Shown here: positions 1 to 10,413 of the stretch, piece by piece | Layout: every line of letters starts with the position of its first letter | Position numbering within the stretch: position 1 is the stretch's first letter | NCBI GenBank assembly: GCA_963853835.1 | Contig: OY970820.1 | Span: forward strand, 16,047,373 to 16,111,372 | Source of the DNA: Calendula officinalis | Lineage: Eukaryota > Streptophyta > Magnoliopsida > Asterales > Asteraceae | Length of the DNA stretch: 64,000 nucleotides | Direction of reading: 5' to 3' | Made by a program: the position numbers and the translations under genes | The notes under the pieces: model-generated | Told to the model about the DNA's origin: nothing | Database searches by the model: none | Seen by the model: only the letters and a program-made list of their open reading frames with translations

Positions 1-2262
1 TTGCACGGATGCACGAAGAAGGGGGAGGTCGAATGGACGGAAGAGGCAACGAAAGCTTTTGAGAAGCTCAAGCAACACTTGAAGAATCTTCCCACCATGG
101 CCAGCCCCATACCCGGAGAATCGTTGGTGATGTACCTTTCCACCAATAGAGAAGCCGTTAGCTCAGTACTTATCGCTGAAAGAGATAAAAAGCAGGTACC
201 CGTCTACTTCGTCAGCCGAGCACTACAGGGGGCGGAGTTCAATTACTCAATAATTGAAAAATTGATCTTGGCTTTGATATATGCCGTTAGACGCTTAAAG
301 AGATACTTCCAAGCCCATTCGGTGACCGTCCTGACTAACCAGCCGATCAAAAACATACTCCTGCAACCGGAGCGGTCAGGACGTATGACAAAGTGGGCAA
401 TCGAATTAGGGGAACACGATATCACGTTTAAACCTAGGCCCAGTATTAAAGGCCAGGCGCTAGCAGATTTCTTGGTCGAAATGCCGGACGACGAAAGGGT
501 GTTGGCAATTGAAGAGAAGGAAGGTCCGGAAACGAGCGTAGGTCGAAAATCTCCTTCAGTTTGGCAGATGTATACGGATGGAGCGGCCGGAGCAGATGGG
601 TGTGGAGCTGGAATAGTCCTAATCGGGCCAAACGACGAAAGGGTCACCTACGCCTTGAGATTTGACTTCGCCTGCTCGAATAACGAAGCGGAGTATGAAG
701 CCCTGTTAGCCGGTTTAGGTCTGGCCAAAAGTCACGAGATCCGAAAGGTGGAGGCTTTCGTAGACTCAATGCTGGGTGTAAATCAAATCAACGGTTCCTA
801 TGAGGCGAAAGAAGTACACATGAAACGGTATTTGGAACTAGTCCGAACACATGCGAGCTGGTTCGATAGTTTCAAGATCACACAGGTCCCTCGAACTAAA
901 AACAAGGAGGCTGATGCTCTCAGCAAGTTAGCGGCAATGTTGTATCACCACTTGACGAAAAAAGTGTTGGTAGAAGTACTGTCGAAGCGGAGCATCGAGG
1001 AGGAAGAGGTGTTAGAAATAGAGAATGATGAAGTTTGTTGGATGACCCCCTTTCGGTTATATTTGGGGGAAGGTGTACTACCGGCTGAGGCAAATGCAGC
1101 TAGGAGGATAAGAATAAATGCCGGAAAGTATACCATCAGGAACAGCGTCTTGTATCGAAAGGGATACTCCACCCCATGGTTGAGATGTTTGGGAAGCCAG
1201 GAAGCTAAAGAGGCTATAAGAGAAATCCACGAAGGATTATGCGGGTCGCATTCGGGAGCAAGATCGTTAACCCAGAAGGTACTTCGTATGGGTTACTTCT
1301 GGCCGTGCATGTCCAAAGATGTCCACAAATATGTGCAAAGGTGCGAAGGGTGCCAAGCTTATTCAAATGTCCCGAATGCCCCTTCCGTTAACCTGACCAG
1401 CATACATAGCCCATGGCCTTTCTGTCAGTGGGGGATCGATATCGTTGGACCATTCCCTAAAGCCCCCGGAGGGCTGCGCTTCCTGGTAGTAGCTATCGAT
1501 TACTTTACGAAGTGGGTGGAAGCCAAACCTTTAGCATGTATCTCGGGAGATAACATTGTTAAGTTTGTGTGGCGACAGATTGTGTGTCGTTTTGGCCTCT
1601 CACATACCGTTGTGAGCGATAACGGAAAGCAGTTCGCCAGTAACCCGTTCAGAAAATGGTGTGCTGAACTAGGCATACGCCAAAATTTTACGCCTGTAGC
1701 CCACCCACAGGTTAACGGACAAACGGAAGTCACTAACAGAACAATGGTGAAGGGGATCAAAACACGTCTGAGCAGAACGGGGGGTAGTTGGGCGGATGAA
1801 TTGCAAAGTGTATTGTGGTCTTACCGAACAACAGCCCGGAGGGGTACGCAGGAAACCCCATACAGTCTAGTGTACGGTTCGGAAGCTGTGATACCACTGG
1901 AGGTTATCATTCCCTCTTCAAGGGTCGAGAACTTCCACCTAGGGGAAAATGAAGAGGCGTTAAGACACAACTTAGACGAACGGCGTGAGAATGCTGCTTT
2001 AAGACAAGCAGCATACAAGTCTATGACGGAAGGTTATTATAATAAGAAGGTCCGGGGAGCAGCGTGCAAGGTAGGCGGCCTGGTCCTGCGTAAGAACGAA
2101 GCAAGCCTCCAGCACAAGCCTGGAAAGCTCTGCCCTAACTGGGAGGGTCCATATAGGGTCAAAGAAGCTCGAAGAAACGGTTCTTATGTTCTGGAGACAA
2201 TGGACGGTTCGTTCATTCCGCGTACATGGAATATGCAAAATCTGCGGAAGTTTTATTTTTAA
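1..2262 (+). CDS. Ty3/gypsy pol polyprotein, C-terminal part (RNase H, integrase)
   Basis: Open from the first base, so the start lies upstream. Residues 1-165 are the end of the reverse transcriptase with its own RNase H. Residues 188-316 form a second RNase H with acidic residues near D193 (TDGAA), E231 (AEYEA), D255 (VDSM) and D305 (EADALSKL). An H2C2 zinc finger (about 410-455) precedes the integrase core, with D480 (GIDIVGP), D540 (VSDNGKQF) and E576 (NGQTEV), a DD35E spacing. The C-terminal tail ends in the usual 'W...NLRKFYF' region. No stop or frameshift interrupts these 753 codons, so this part of the element still looks coding-competent. The product would process, prime and integrate the element's cDNA. 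Confidence 0.95.
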   Translation: MHGCTKKGEVEWTEEATKAFEKLKQHLKNLPTMASPIPGESLVMYLSTNREAVSSVLIAERDKKQVPVYFVSRALQGAEFNYSIIEKLILALIYAVRRLKRYFQAHSVTVLTNQPIKNILLQPERSGRMTKWAIELGEHDITFKPRPSIKGQALADFLVEMPDDERVLAIEEKEGPETSVGRKSPSVWQMYTDGAAGADGCGAGIVLIGPNDERVTYALRFDFACSNNEAEYEALLAGLGLAKSHEIRKVEAFVDSMLGVNQINGSYEAKEVHMKRYLELVRTHASWFDSFKITQVPRTKNKEADALSKLAAMLYHHLTKKVLVEVLSKRSIEEEEVLEIENDEVCWMTPFRLYLGEGVLPAEANAARRIRINAGKYTIRNSVLYRKGYSTPWLRCLGSQEAKEAIREIHEGLCGSHSGARSLTQKVLRMGYFWPCMSKDVHKYVQRCEGCQAYSNVPNAPSVNLTSIHSPWPFCQWGIDIVGPFPKAPGGLRFLVVAIDYFTKWVEAKPLACISGDNIVKFVWRQIVCRFGLSHTVVSDNGKQFASNPFRKWCAELGIRQNFTPVAHPQVNGQTEVTNRTMVKGIKTRLSRTGGSWADELQSVLWSYRTTARRGTQETPYSLVYGSEAVIPLEVIIPSSRVENFHLGENEEALRHNLDERRENAALRQAAYKSMTEGYYNKKVRGAACKVGGLVLRKNEASLQHKPGKLCPNWEGPYRVKEARRNGSYVLETMDGSFIPRTWNMQNLRKFYF

Positions 2263-2798
2263 ATTTTTCTCTTCTATTTACGAATCATTACGTAACCCTT
2301 TTGGTGCGAATATTGTACGGATGGGTAGTGTGAGTTCTTACTACCAATACAATCGAAAGTTATGAATGATTAATGAAATGTCTTTTACGTAAGCTTTTCC
2401 TTTTCCTTCATAAACCCCCTACGAAAGTAACTTATACAACCTAACGAAAGGTTGCATCGACGACGAAAGCATGCTTAAATAGGTAAGGATCGGAAGTAAC
2501 ATTTCCTATTCCTATTCTACGAGGGACGCCTCGCTAGAAAATAAAACTCTAATTAAAAACAAACGAACGAACGCGATAAACGAATAAACGAATGCGACAA
2601 GTTAACAAACGAACATAATAGATAAAATTGCGATAAGTAAAGTAGGCAAACGAATCAAACGAAGGCGATAAGTAAACATAATACGTAAATAGGTAAAGCT
2701 GTCAAGATCAAAGGAAGGTAAGACCTTCCATTACAAAATAAAGAAACAAAACAAAAGATAATGGGACAAACAGCTACAACCAACAATTAACACACTAA
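2263..2798. other. Spacer between pol and the antisense gene
   Basis: No ORF. It separates two genes that run towards each other, so both 3' ends fall here. Positions 2560-2700 hold loose repeats of 'aacgaa' and 'gcgataa' words; no other feature is seen. Confidence 0.6.
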
Positions 2799-5309
2799 CT
2801 ACGGAGCGGAAGCTCCCTCTTCCCGATTCGAACTCTCACCCGTATCCTCGGGACCAGCCTCCGTTTTCTTCACACGCTCTTTAATATCGTCCAAAGACGC
2901 TGTACCAGATGAAAGGGATTGAAGGAAGGGGTAGTTCGGTGTCACCAGCTCGCCGAAAAGACTCATGATGTTTGTCTGAGCCTCCGGATAGTCGTGTACA
3001 AGCCTGGCATCCTGGAGCCGCTCAGAATATTCTTGATGAGTATCTAGACATCCGCGATACTGGCCAAACCTAACACTTTCTAGCTGAAGCTGAGAGTTCC
3101 GGGTCACAAACTCAGAGGAACTCAACAGGCTTCCGAATAGCCCAGGTATACCTTTCCGGATAAGCCAATCAAGGTCTTCGTGAAGAGCTCCCACTTGGTG
3201 AGACTGAACGGCAAACTCTTCCTTCAATTTATCATTTTGTAAGTCCAATTCCCCATGGCAACGAACGGCCTCATTCAGCTGGCTATCTTTTTCCACCAAC
3301 GCCATTTCCAACTCTGTGATACGGGCGGATGAGGAGCTTTGTTCGACGCTCAACTCAAGAATCCGGGCATCTTTCTCGGAAAGGTTCCTTCTCATTTCTT
3401 CCAAGGCCGCAGTTAGATCTTTATTTTCTTCAGATAAGCGGTTTTTCTCTTCAACCTCAGCCCGGTGCAAACGACGGGTGGTTTCGATTAACTCTCCCAT
3501 TTTAGCAAACTCTTCGCGGTGCCCAACCAATGATTGATGGTTGCGAACCCCCCTCAGTTGTAATTCTGAAAGCAGCTCGACGGCGTTGAGTAAGCCGGAG
3601 CGTGCTTGGAAAAAGATACCCTCATCAGAAACGTCGTTTAGATCTAGAGCGGAGGACGATGGTCCAGCAACAACATGCACTATCGGAGGGGTAGAGGTAA
3701 CGGTTGCTTGCAAGATAGGAGCTGATTTTGTAGCAAGAACGATCGGGTCAGGAACACTGGTGACTGACACCTCCCGTGTGGGGACAGTGATCATAGACGC
3801 ATCTGACGGGCTACAAAGAAAAGGGAATCAGGTCAGGTCACAGGGAATAAAGATAACGCATACATAACAAAAACAATCATAAACTCACGCAGAAATGGAA
3901 AGTTGGGAAGTGATGATTGTGGCCTTGGCGGCTGAACGGTTTGTTTTTCCTTGATAGCGGAAGGTGTTGGTGTACCAGAACTAAACAAAATATCGCTGAA
4001 CATGGCAAGTGCGGAGGCCCTCGGAGGGACGGGCGCAGCTTCCGGTCTAGTAGGTTCGATAACTGGCAAAACGGGAACAGCACTTGAAACAGCAGTGGTG
4101 GGAGTAATAAACGCTGCAGGAGCAAGAGAAACAATTACAGATGATTCAACAGATGGGCGAGGTGATTTCGGTTTTTCTCCTGACAAGTAAAAAAAAAATT
4201 TATAAGGAAGGATATTAGTGTACGAAAAGAGTATACGTATATATGCTGCAAATCATACCTTCCTTCCTCGGTCGCTTGATAGATGATGAAGTCGTTGTCT
4301 CGCGTGACCTCTTTGATAAGGTACAAACGGAACGAACTTTGACGGGTTTTGAGAGCTCAGATTGCGAATCGGCAATCATGGTATCTTCCGTTCTGAACCC
4401 TAGCGATTCAGTGACAGGTGAGGAAACATCTGAAGCAACCTCAGTGTCCGGCCTTAAAGCGTCCGGCGTACCCTCAGAACTGGAGATAGCTTCAGTGGGG
4501 GGAAGGAAAGGAGTGATGGGCCCTTCAGTAACCGTTATGGACTCCCTTGGAGGTTTCTGCATGTTCAAACGTTGTAGCAAGGTGATATTCTTTCCATTCA
4601 TCTGCCAGATCGGGCGAACTCCACGAACAAAGAAATGGGGACTCAAGTCAGCCATCCCAAGGAAGTATTCATCCGGGTCTTCCCATTCCATATCCAGTCC
4701 CAGTAGGCTTTCGAGTTGCTGATTTTCAGAGGCAGTCAATTCCGGGGCAGCCTCGGAAGATCGTCCGGTAATGGGCCCCCAAGAAAGGACGATATCATTA
4801 AATGCCAGAAGGTCGACGTAGAAGAATTCGTACTTCCAATCTCGAATAGAGTCTTTCAACCCAGAGATTCTCTCGCTTCTACCGGGTCGGTGGGTAAACA
4901 CCGCCCAGTCACCTCGACCAGTGACAACATACAAATTGCGGAACAATTTGACAAAAAGTGGAATGCCAAGCGCACGACTGGATATTATGAAACCAACGAT
5001 TTTTCTAAAAGAGTTTGGGGCAAGTTGGGCCAGATGAAGGCCAAGATCTTGAAGCGAGGTAAGAACGAAGTCGTCAACGGGAAACCTTAGCCCGCCCACA
5101 AGAAACTGAAGATATACCGGCTCAAACCCAACCAGAGCGGAACGAATGGTGTCGGAAGGACCAGGAAGTAAAAGACGATAACAGCGATCAATGTGGTAAT
5201 CGTCATAGATCGCGTTCAGATCAGGAGGAGTAAGTTTAGTATGAGTGTTGGCGGCAGTTCTCGGGATCGATTTCTCAGATTTTTCTTTAAGGGTTTTGTC
5301 TTTCCTCAT
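2799..5309 (-). CDS. Antisense additional gene of a Tat element (gypsy-type 'transposase 28' domain, coiled coil), three exons
   Basis: Exons read on the minus strand: 5309-4259, 4179-3889 and 3802-2799. Introns of 79 and 86 bases have GT..AG ends (AAG/GTATG, TGTCAG/GA; CTGC/GTGAG, GTCAG/AT). The spliced length is 2346 bases, exactly 782 codons, and each junction keeps the frame (phase 1 at both), which supports the model. Exon 1 (about residues 30-200) matches what I recognise as the plant 'putative gypsy type transposon' domain: LLPGPS, GFEPVYLQFLVGGLRFP, LHLAQLAPNS, then a WKYEFFYV block. Exon 2 is rich in proline and serine. Exon 3 has a long charged coiled coil. Antisense ORFs after pol are known in Tat elements; their function is not established. 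An alternative acceptor at 3810 breaks the frame, so I chose the one at 3802. Confidence 0.85.
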
Positions 5310-5427
5310 TTTGATTTCGGAGAATTACAGAAGAGAAGCTATGAAATAAAGGGACGGAAATTGTTTAAGGAATTGAAGACGGCTAGAGAGGATGTGTGAA
5401 GAATTGAAATCAACAGAGAAGCAAAGG

Positions 5428-5437
5428 ATATATATAG
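5428..5437 (-). promoter_or_regulatory. TATA box of the antisense gene
   Basis: CTATATATATCC on the minus strand lies about 120 bases upstream of the ATG at 5309 and outside the LTR. It suggests that the antisense gene has its own promoter. Confidence 0.55.
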
Positions 5438-5591
5438 AGGAAGAAGGTAAAGAGGCGGTTACCTTTGAAGGGCCAGCGTTTTAAGAACACAAAACAAACG
5501 GTCATAAAAGTGTAACGGTCATTTTTATGAAATGACGGGTGCCCAATAAACGGAAACTAAGTTCAAATAACGATCATGCGAGTAATCCTTT

Positions 5592-5610
5592 TTAAACTTG
5601 GGGGACTTAA
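5592..5610 (+). other. Polypurine tract before the 3' LTR
   Basis: AAACTTGGGGGACTTA directly precedes TGAGGTG, the inferred start of the 3' LTR. This is the usual plus-strand primer of Tat elements. Confidence 0.75.
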
Positions 5611-6217
5611 TGAGGTGTATCGCATACACCTTCCCGACCAAACGGCTGAACGAAACCTTCCGGAATGGAAGGTTTGAACAGGTCCTTCCTGAACGGAAGG
5701 ATTACACGGACGCGGAAGTATTGATGATCCCAAGAATCACGATCCGACCGACATGCGGAAATTACGGAAAGAGCGCCTCATTAGTACGACCGCATTAAAT
5801 GCGACCAAGTCCCTAGGGCGGCTCCGGCACGAGGGTAAGGTTTTACCCTTCAGTCCAAAGCCTCCTGTGACGACCTAATATCCGCAGAGCTCGAGGGCGA
5901 CCGGTCCGAAGCAGGTCACTTCCCTTTCCCGCTCAAAGACGACCAGCTATAAATACGATCCACTGGCGCCTAAGATGGATCATCGCCTTCCGGTACATTT
6001 ATTACTTATCTCATTTATTGCTAACATTCAATACGATCCGTGCCGATCACGACCTCACGTCATACTTATACTCATATACCGATTACTAACTTGAGCGTCG
6101 GAGTGTTCTCACGGGAAACCTCCCGGGGAGCATCTGACTTAGGGTTATCTCGTTGATTGCAGGATCCCCAAAGCAGCGAGTGTCCGTCCGACCGTTCGGG
6201 AGATTTGTGAATCAACA
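5611..6217 (+). repeat. 3' LTR of the Tat-type element
   Basis: It starts TGAGGTGTAT after the polypurine tract and ends near AATCA (6214) or ATCAACA (6217). The end is approximate because the 5' LTR is not in the window. Short inverted words built on 'ccttccggaa/gaaggttt' occur at 5655-5700. A TATA box lies at 5948. Confidence 0.7.
5948..5955 (+). promoter_or_regulatory. LTR TATA box
   Basis: TATAAATA within the LTR, in the position expected for the U3 promoter. Confidence 0.6.
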
Positions 6218-7225
6218 GTAAACATCATGAAAGCCAACATGAAACCAAAGCAAAGCATGTTTATTGTACCAATCAATCAAAAAAGATAATAAAATTGTTT
6301 TCTAACAGAATAATTTAATACTACATGTAAGAATGATATTTAATTCTACATTTTACTCATATCCATAGTCATACTCATTTGATCACGATAAGTGTCAAAA
6401 TCAAGTGATTATATGAGGAAATAATAGTAATAGATGACACATGTCAAGTTTAAAGATGGTAGGACTATGAGTAAGAATGTAAGATTAACAAGATAGGAAG
6501 AAATACCGCTACTCATAAGTGTAATATGTAATAGGGATACCGCTACTCACAAGAAATACCGCTAATGTTAAATGTCTTTTATACCTCTGTATTCAATTCA
6601 TCAAAAACCGTCATTTTGAAATATGGTAAGGGTAACATCGATATAATACAAAAGTATTAATGACTTATAAATATCATTTTACTCTAATTAAGAAAATTTT
6701 ATTTATTAATTCTTCGTTATCGTATCTATTGGACACGCATTAGCAAAATCCATTTGAATAAAAAAAAATTTATTGAATTTTTGTAGAAAAGTAAAATCCA
6801 AAAATAATGTACTCCTTATTTCTTAGGATTTTGGTTTCTTAGAAAACCAATAAAACATGCCCTGCCTGCCAAGTGTGTCAAGTTGGAAGCGGGAAACGTG
6901 CAAAATCTCCCTTTTAATATTTCCAGTTTGGCAAACTGATACCGTCAGTTGTTGCCAAATCAGCGCTACGTCAGCTCACTCTCCAACCGACATTAAACTG
7001 ACGTACTCATGCCAACAATACCACTTTCCTTTAATTTTTTGGGACCCACCATTACAAAACACACACACACAAAATACCCCTTTGGCCCACCCACCAACCG
7101 GCGCAACCTTACAATCCGTCTCCAAACCGGCTACAACTACACTGGCGGAAGACTGGCGCAACTCATGCTAATGGTGGCGGAAAGTGGCTGCCATATCGTA
7201 ACAATCCCCCAAAATCGAAATTAAC
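6218..7225. other. Non-coding spacer with a dispersed repeat
   Basis: AT-rich and without a convincing ORF. Positions 6565-6740 are a diverged copy of 33630-33800 (shared 'aatgttaaatg', 'attttactctaatta', 'gaaaatttta'). Positions 6930-7080 are distantly similar to 49450-49620. The last 150 bases would be the 5' region of the F-box pseudogene. Confidence 0.6.
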
Positions 7226-8333
7226 ATGTCGGACAACATACCTTTAGAAATCCAAGTTGAAATTATCAAAAGGCTTCCTATCAAATCGATAATTTAATTT
7301 AGATCTGTCTCAAAACAATGGAAGTCTGTGCTTTAATTCCGCTTACATTGTCAGCCAATTTCAGCCGCAACGTCTGCTTGTAAGCTACAAGGTTCCCGTA
7401 GAAGATAATCTCAATTATGATTCGTTACTCACTGAGTTTGTTTCAATTGTGGATCATGACACCCTCCCCCAACAGAAGTTTTCATATCCTGCTCCCTCGT
7501 CTATTAACAAACTTAAAAATTCAAAAATAGTCGGTTGCTCATACGGCTTGTTGTGCTTTCACGGCCATGATCCAGATTCAGCAATTTTACAAAAATGCAA
7601 ATAATAGGGCTGTTCTCTGGAATCAGAAAATCGATTGCTGTTGATGTGCCTATTGTGCTATCAGGCAGGTATGTAACTGTTTTAGGGTTTTGGGTTTGTA
7701 CGGGCACTTAAGATCGTCAAAGTTTCATTTATTCGTGAATTCACCGAAATTGAAATGATAAAATGCATCCCTTATCAAGTTGAGGTATTTGCATTAAGCT
7801 CAAGGGCTTCCATTATGTAGCAGCAATCTGCCTCGTAAATCAATTGAGTTTAAAAGCTCAAATGTAGTTATAGATGATGTTATTTATCGGCATGCTTTGG
7901 ATAGGATTACTTTACTTGTGATGATGGGAAACATTTAATTATGTCATTTGATATGAGGAGTGAAGAATTTAGGGAAATATACCTTCCAGATAATTTTGAG
8001 AATATCTTCTTTTCAATCTTTGAGCGAATGGATTCTGTTACAGTGCTTGAATACGGAGCTGATGGAGATTGGGGGATATGGAGAATGGAAAATGGTGTGA
8101 CAAAATCATTTATGAAACTATTCACTGTAGAGGCACCAGATGATTATGAATCATTATCATATAGAGTACTAGGATTTAGGAAGATTGGCCAACTTGTTAT
8201 GGACAATGGGGCGGATGTACTTTTTTCTTATGAACCTGACTCGGGACATATCAAGATTCTTGGAATTGTTGGGGCATCTTTTTCATTCTCTGTGAAAACC
8301 TACGTGGAAACATTATGTTTGCTGAGATTGTAA
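7226..8333 (+). pseudogene. F-box protein pseudogene (F-box associated type)
   Basis: The ATG at 7226 opens a clear F-box start (IPLEIQVEIIKRLPIKSI), stopped by TAA at codon 24 (7295-7297), after which the same frame goes on with FRSVSKQWKS. A glutamine codon (CAA to TAA) is the likely original. Downstream pieces in shifting frames follow the usual order of F-box associated proteins: SYKVPV, a 'KIVGCSYGLLCFH' block near 7530, 'AVLWN' near 7615, and a last intact stretch at 7941-8333 with 'SFDMRSEEFREIYLP', 'GDWGIWRM', 'VLGFRKIGQLV' and 'SYEPDSGHIKILGI'. Several frameshifts separate the pieces. The family supplies substrate receptors for SCF ubiquitin ligases. The final TAA is also the target site of the next transposon. 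Confidence 0.85.
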
Positions 8334-8559
8334 GACTGTGCGTAATGGGTGACAGCCACCTCTGCGTCACATCAGTTTTCTCTCTCCTGATCAAACACAT
8401 GACCAGACAGCGACCAAATGCCCGTAATGGGTGACCGTTCGATTTTTTTTAAATTTAAATTAAAAACAATACATTAATAATAATAAAAAAACATTACATT
8501 AATAATAAAAAAAAATACATAAATAAAAAAAACATTACATTAATACTAAAAAAAACAAA

Positions 8560-9861
8560 CTAAAAATTCAAATTATATTTGGCCCTGATTTTCGCCTTCC
8601 TTGCCAAAACCCACTCAAGATTTTTGCCGGTGAGGTGTTCATGCGACTTATTGTAGAATTTCATGTGCTTGAGCTCTTGGTTATCTTTTTGCATCTCCAT
8701 GAAATCAGATATGTTTGCTTTGCGGAAGTCAAAAAAGTCGTCCGTGGCGTCTTTCCAATGCACGACTAATTCCTGAGCCGATGATGGCGGGGGGGGGGGG
8801 GGGGGGGGGGCACCGAAATCTGAACTTTGAGCAGCTGATGACGATGTCGCTGCTTTCTTCTTCACCTTGTCCCACCCCATTGATCGAGGGGGTGCAACTT
8901 CCACTTCTTCATCATACTGATCCTCACCAACCCCTGAACCTTGAGCAGCTGATGATGACGACGTCCTTGATTTTTTACCACTAGCCTTCGCGAACATCGC
9001 CAACTGTTTTGGGTATTCAACCTCCTTCCACTTTGGATGGTCCTTCAACAATCTCCAGCACTCCACCTCTGTGAACTCCCCTGCATGTTGAGCACTAAAT
9101 TCACCACAAGCTCGCTCGTATAAAATTTGGTCGTTCGCCCCACTTGGGTTACTTCGTACGAGGTTGTCATAAATATAACAAAAGTTTGCAATTTTAGGAC
9201 GAAGCCTATTCTTCCACTTGCAGTTTAGTGAGTCGTATGTTCGGTTCGTCCCGCCCATTTCGCTCGCAAAGTGAACTAATACATCCTGCCAAAATCCACA
9301 TTTAATCCTGTAGTTCGCCTTAACGACATTTTCGGAAGTGTCGATCCAAGACTTGCATAAGGCTATCTCTTCGGGCTTCGTCCATGTCGAGCTTCCGCCG
9401 GTCACCCCCTTTGTCGGTGGTTGACGCCTTTTTGGTACCTTCTTTTTTGTTGGCGCTTTAACGGGCTCGGGTTCGTCGGAAGACTCGACGTCGAGGGGCG
9501 CGACGGGAGTGGCGGGGGAACCACTTTGTGTTCGTGGTTGGTAGTCGTATTGGTCGAGCCCGACGAAAGGATCAAAACTTTGGTGGTCGTATTGCTCCCC
9601 ACCAAAATAATTTTGATAACCTTGTTGTGGTGGTTGTTGATATTGTGGTGGTTGTTGTTGTTGTGGAGGGTATGGTCGGTATGGTTGTGGGTAGTAGGGG
9701 GGAGCAAATGGATTATTTTGATAACCTTGTGGGATTGGTTGAGTTGTTTGGTGTACGAAATTGGGTGGTTGAAAGTTGATCGAGGGTGATTGAGAGGGTG
9801 TGGGAGTGTTTGCTTGGCGTCGAGATTTTGGAGCCTTGCCTTTGTTCTTGGAGGAAGACAT
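8560..9861 (-). CDS. Myb/SANT-like DNA-binding protein of a Harbinger element (annotated in plants as 'GST T3-like/NAM-associated')
   Basis: A 433-residue intact ORF. Residues 1-150 are low complexity, rich in Pro, Gln and Tyr. Residues about 155-275 hold the trihelix-like Myb/SANT domain (TWTKPEEIALCKSWIDTSEN, FWQDVLVHF, LNCKWKNRLRPKIANFCYIY, a WRLLKDHPKW block). A proline run near 355 is encoded by a 22-base poly-G tract. The charged C-terminus resembles the NAM-associated C-terminal domain. In Harbinger elements this second protein brings the transposase to the element ends and to the nucleus. A TATA box lies 90 bases upstream. Such ORFs are often annotated as host genes; the flanking TIRs and TSD argue for transposon origin. 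Confidence 0.85.
   Translation of the reverse strand: MSSSKNKGKAPKSRRQANTPTPSQSPSINFQPPNFVHQTTQPIPQGYQNNPFAPPYYPQPYRPYPPQQQQPPQYQQPPQQGYQNYFGGEQYDHQSFDPFVGLDQYDYQPRTQSGSPATPVAPLDVESSDEPEPVKAPTKKKVPKRRQPPTKGVTGGSSTWTKPEEIALCKSWIDTSENVVKANYRIKCGFWQDVLVHFASEMGGTNRTYDSLNCKWKNRLRPKIANFCYIYDNLVRSNPSGANDQILYERACGEFSAQHAGEFTEVECWRLLKDHPKWKEVEYPKQLAMFAKASGKKSRTSSSSAAQGSGVGEDQYDEEVEVAPPRSMGWDKVKKKAATSSSAAQSSDFGAPPPPPPPPSSAQELVVHWKDATDDFFDFRKANISDFMEMQKDNQELKHMKFYNKSHEHLTGKNLEWVLARKAKIRAKYNLNF
8789..8810. repeat. 22-base poly-G run
   Basis: A homopolymer inside the Myb/SANT ORF, read as a run of proline codons on the minus strand. Its length is prone to slippage and sequencing error; changes that are not multiples of three would break the gene. 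Confidence 0.95.
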
Positions 9862-9950
9862 TTTTGGAGAGGGTGATTGAGAGAATTAAGTGTGTGTTTG
9901 AGTTTAGGAAGAAATGAGAGTTGTGAATTATTTGGTAAAAGAATTGGGTA

Positions 9951-9956
9951 TTTATA
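9951..9956 (-). promoter_or_regulatory. TATA box of the Myb/SANT gene
   Basis: CTATAAATACC on the minus strand, 90 bases upstream of the ATG at 9861 and inside the transposon. Confidence 0.55.
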
Positions 9957-10277
9957 GGGTCAATAAAGGGGTAAAATTTAAATTTGAAGGGGGTAATATT
10001 TAGCCGTTGGAGGGGAGGAGAAGCGTGCACGGGTCGAGTTTGAACGGTCGACCGTTGGGGGGGCGACGCGTCGGGGTGGGTTGGGCGGGACGCGTCAGGG
10101 TCGTCCGAGGTGGAGGTCACGACTGGAAGTTTGGTCGTGCGATACGCATGGTCTAACTACTTATTTTGGAGCTAAAAACAAAATGTTTGTCATTAGCTAT
10201 ATGGGATGAAAATATTTTCTACATTAATATATTTTGATGCTCAAATTATTTACTCTAAGTTTTAGTCCAATAATTTA

Positions 10278-10401
10278 GGGTATGTTTGGTTAATCACTAA
10301 TCAGAATGGAATGCAGAATAACTGGAAGGATAAGGTAATGAAATGAGCAAGATGATCTAACGAAATGTACCTTTCCATTCCTTGTTTGTTTCCAACATAC
10401 C
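10278..10401. mobile_element. Possible short MITE
   Basis: GGGTATGTTTGG at the left and CCAACATACC at the right form imperfect terminal inverted repeats around 124 bp. No clear target duplication was found, so the call is weak. Confidence 0.3.
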
Positions 10402-10413
10402 AAATGCAATATT

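Larger units (their letters stand above)
1..6217 (+). mobile_element. Ty3/gypsy LTR retrotransposon, Tat lineage, 3' part
   Basis: The window opens inside pol and contains everything to the end of the element: RNase H and integrase, a spacer, a gene on the opposite strand, a polypurine tract and the 3' LTR. Two RNase H domains in tandem plus an additional antisense gene between pol and the 3' LTR are the known hallmark of the Tat group (Ogre/Retand-like). The 5' LTR, gag, protease and most of the reverse transcriptase lie outside the window, so target-site duplication and LTR age cannot be judged here. Confidence 0.9.
8334..10153 (-). mobile_element. PIF/Harbinger-like transposon without transposase
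   Basis: Imperfect TIRs (left GACTGTGCGTAATGGGTGAC, right read inwards GACCATGCGTATCGCACGAC, 13 of 20 identical) are flanked by the 3-bp duplication TAA (8331-8333 and 10154-10156), as in PIF/Harbinger elements. It is 1820 bp long and carries only the Myb/SANT-type gene, which accompanies the transposase in autonomous elements. It must rely on a transposase supplied in trans. Confidence 0.7.

Noticed and set aside
9402..9789. His/Asn/Thr-rich or Val/Trp-rich ORFs on both strands
   Set aside because: Shadows of the low-complexity part of the Myb/SANT gene.
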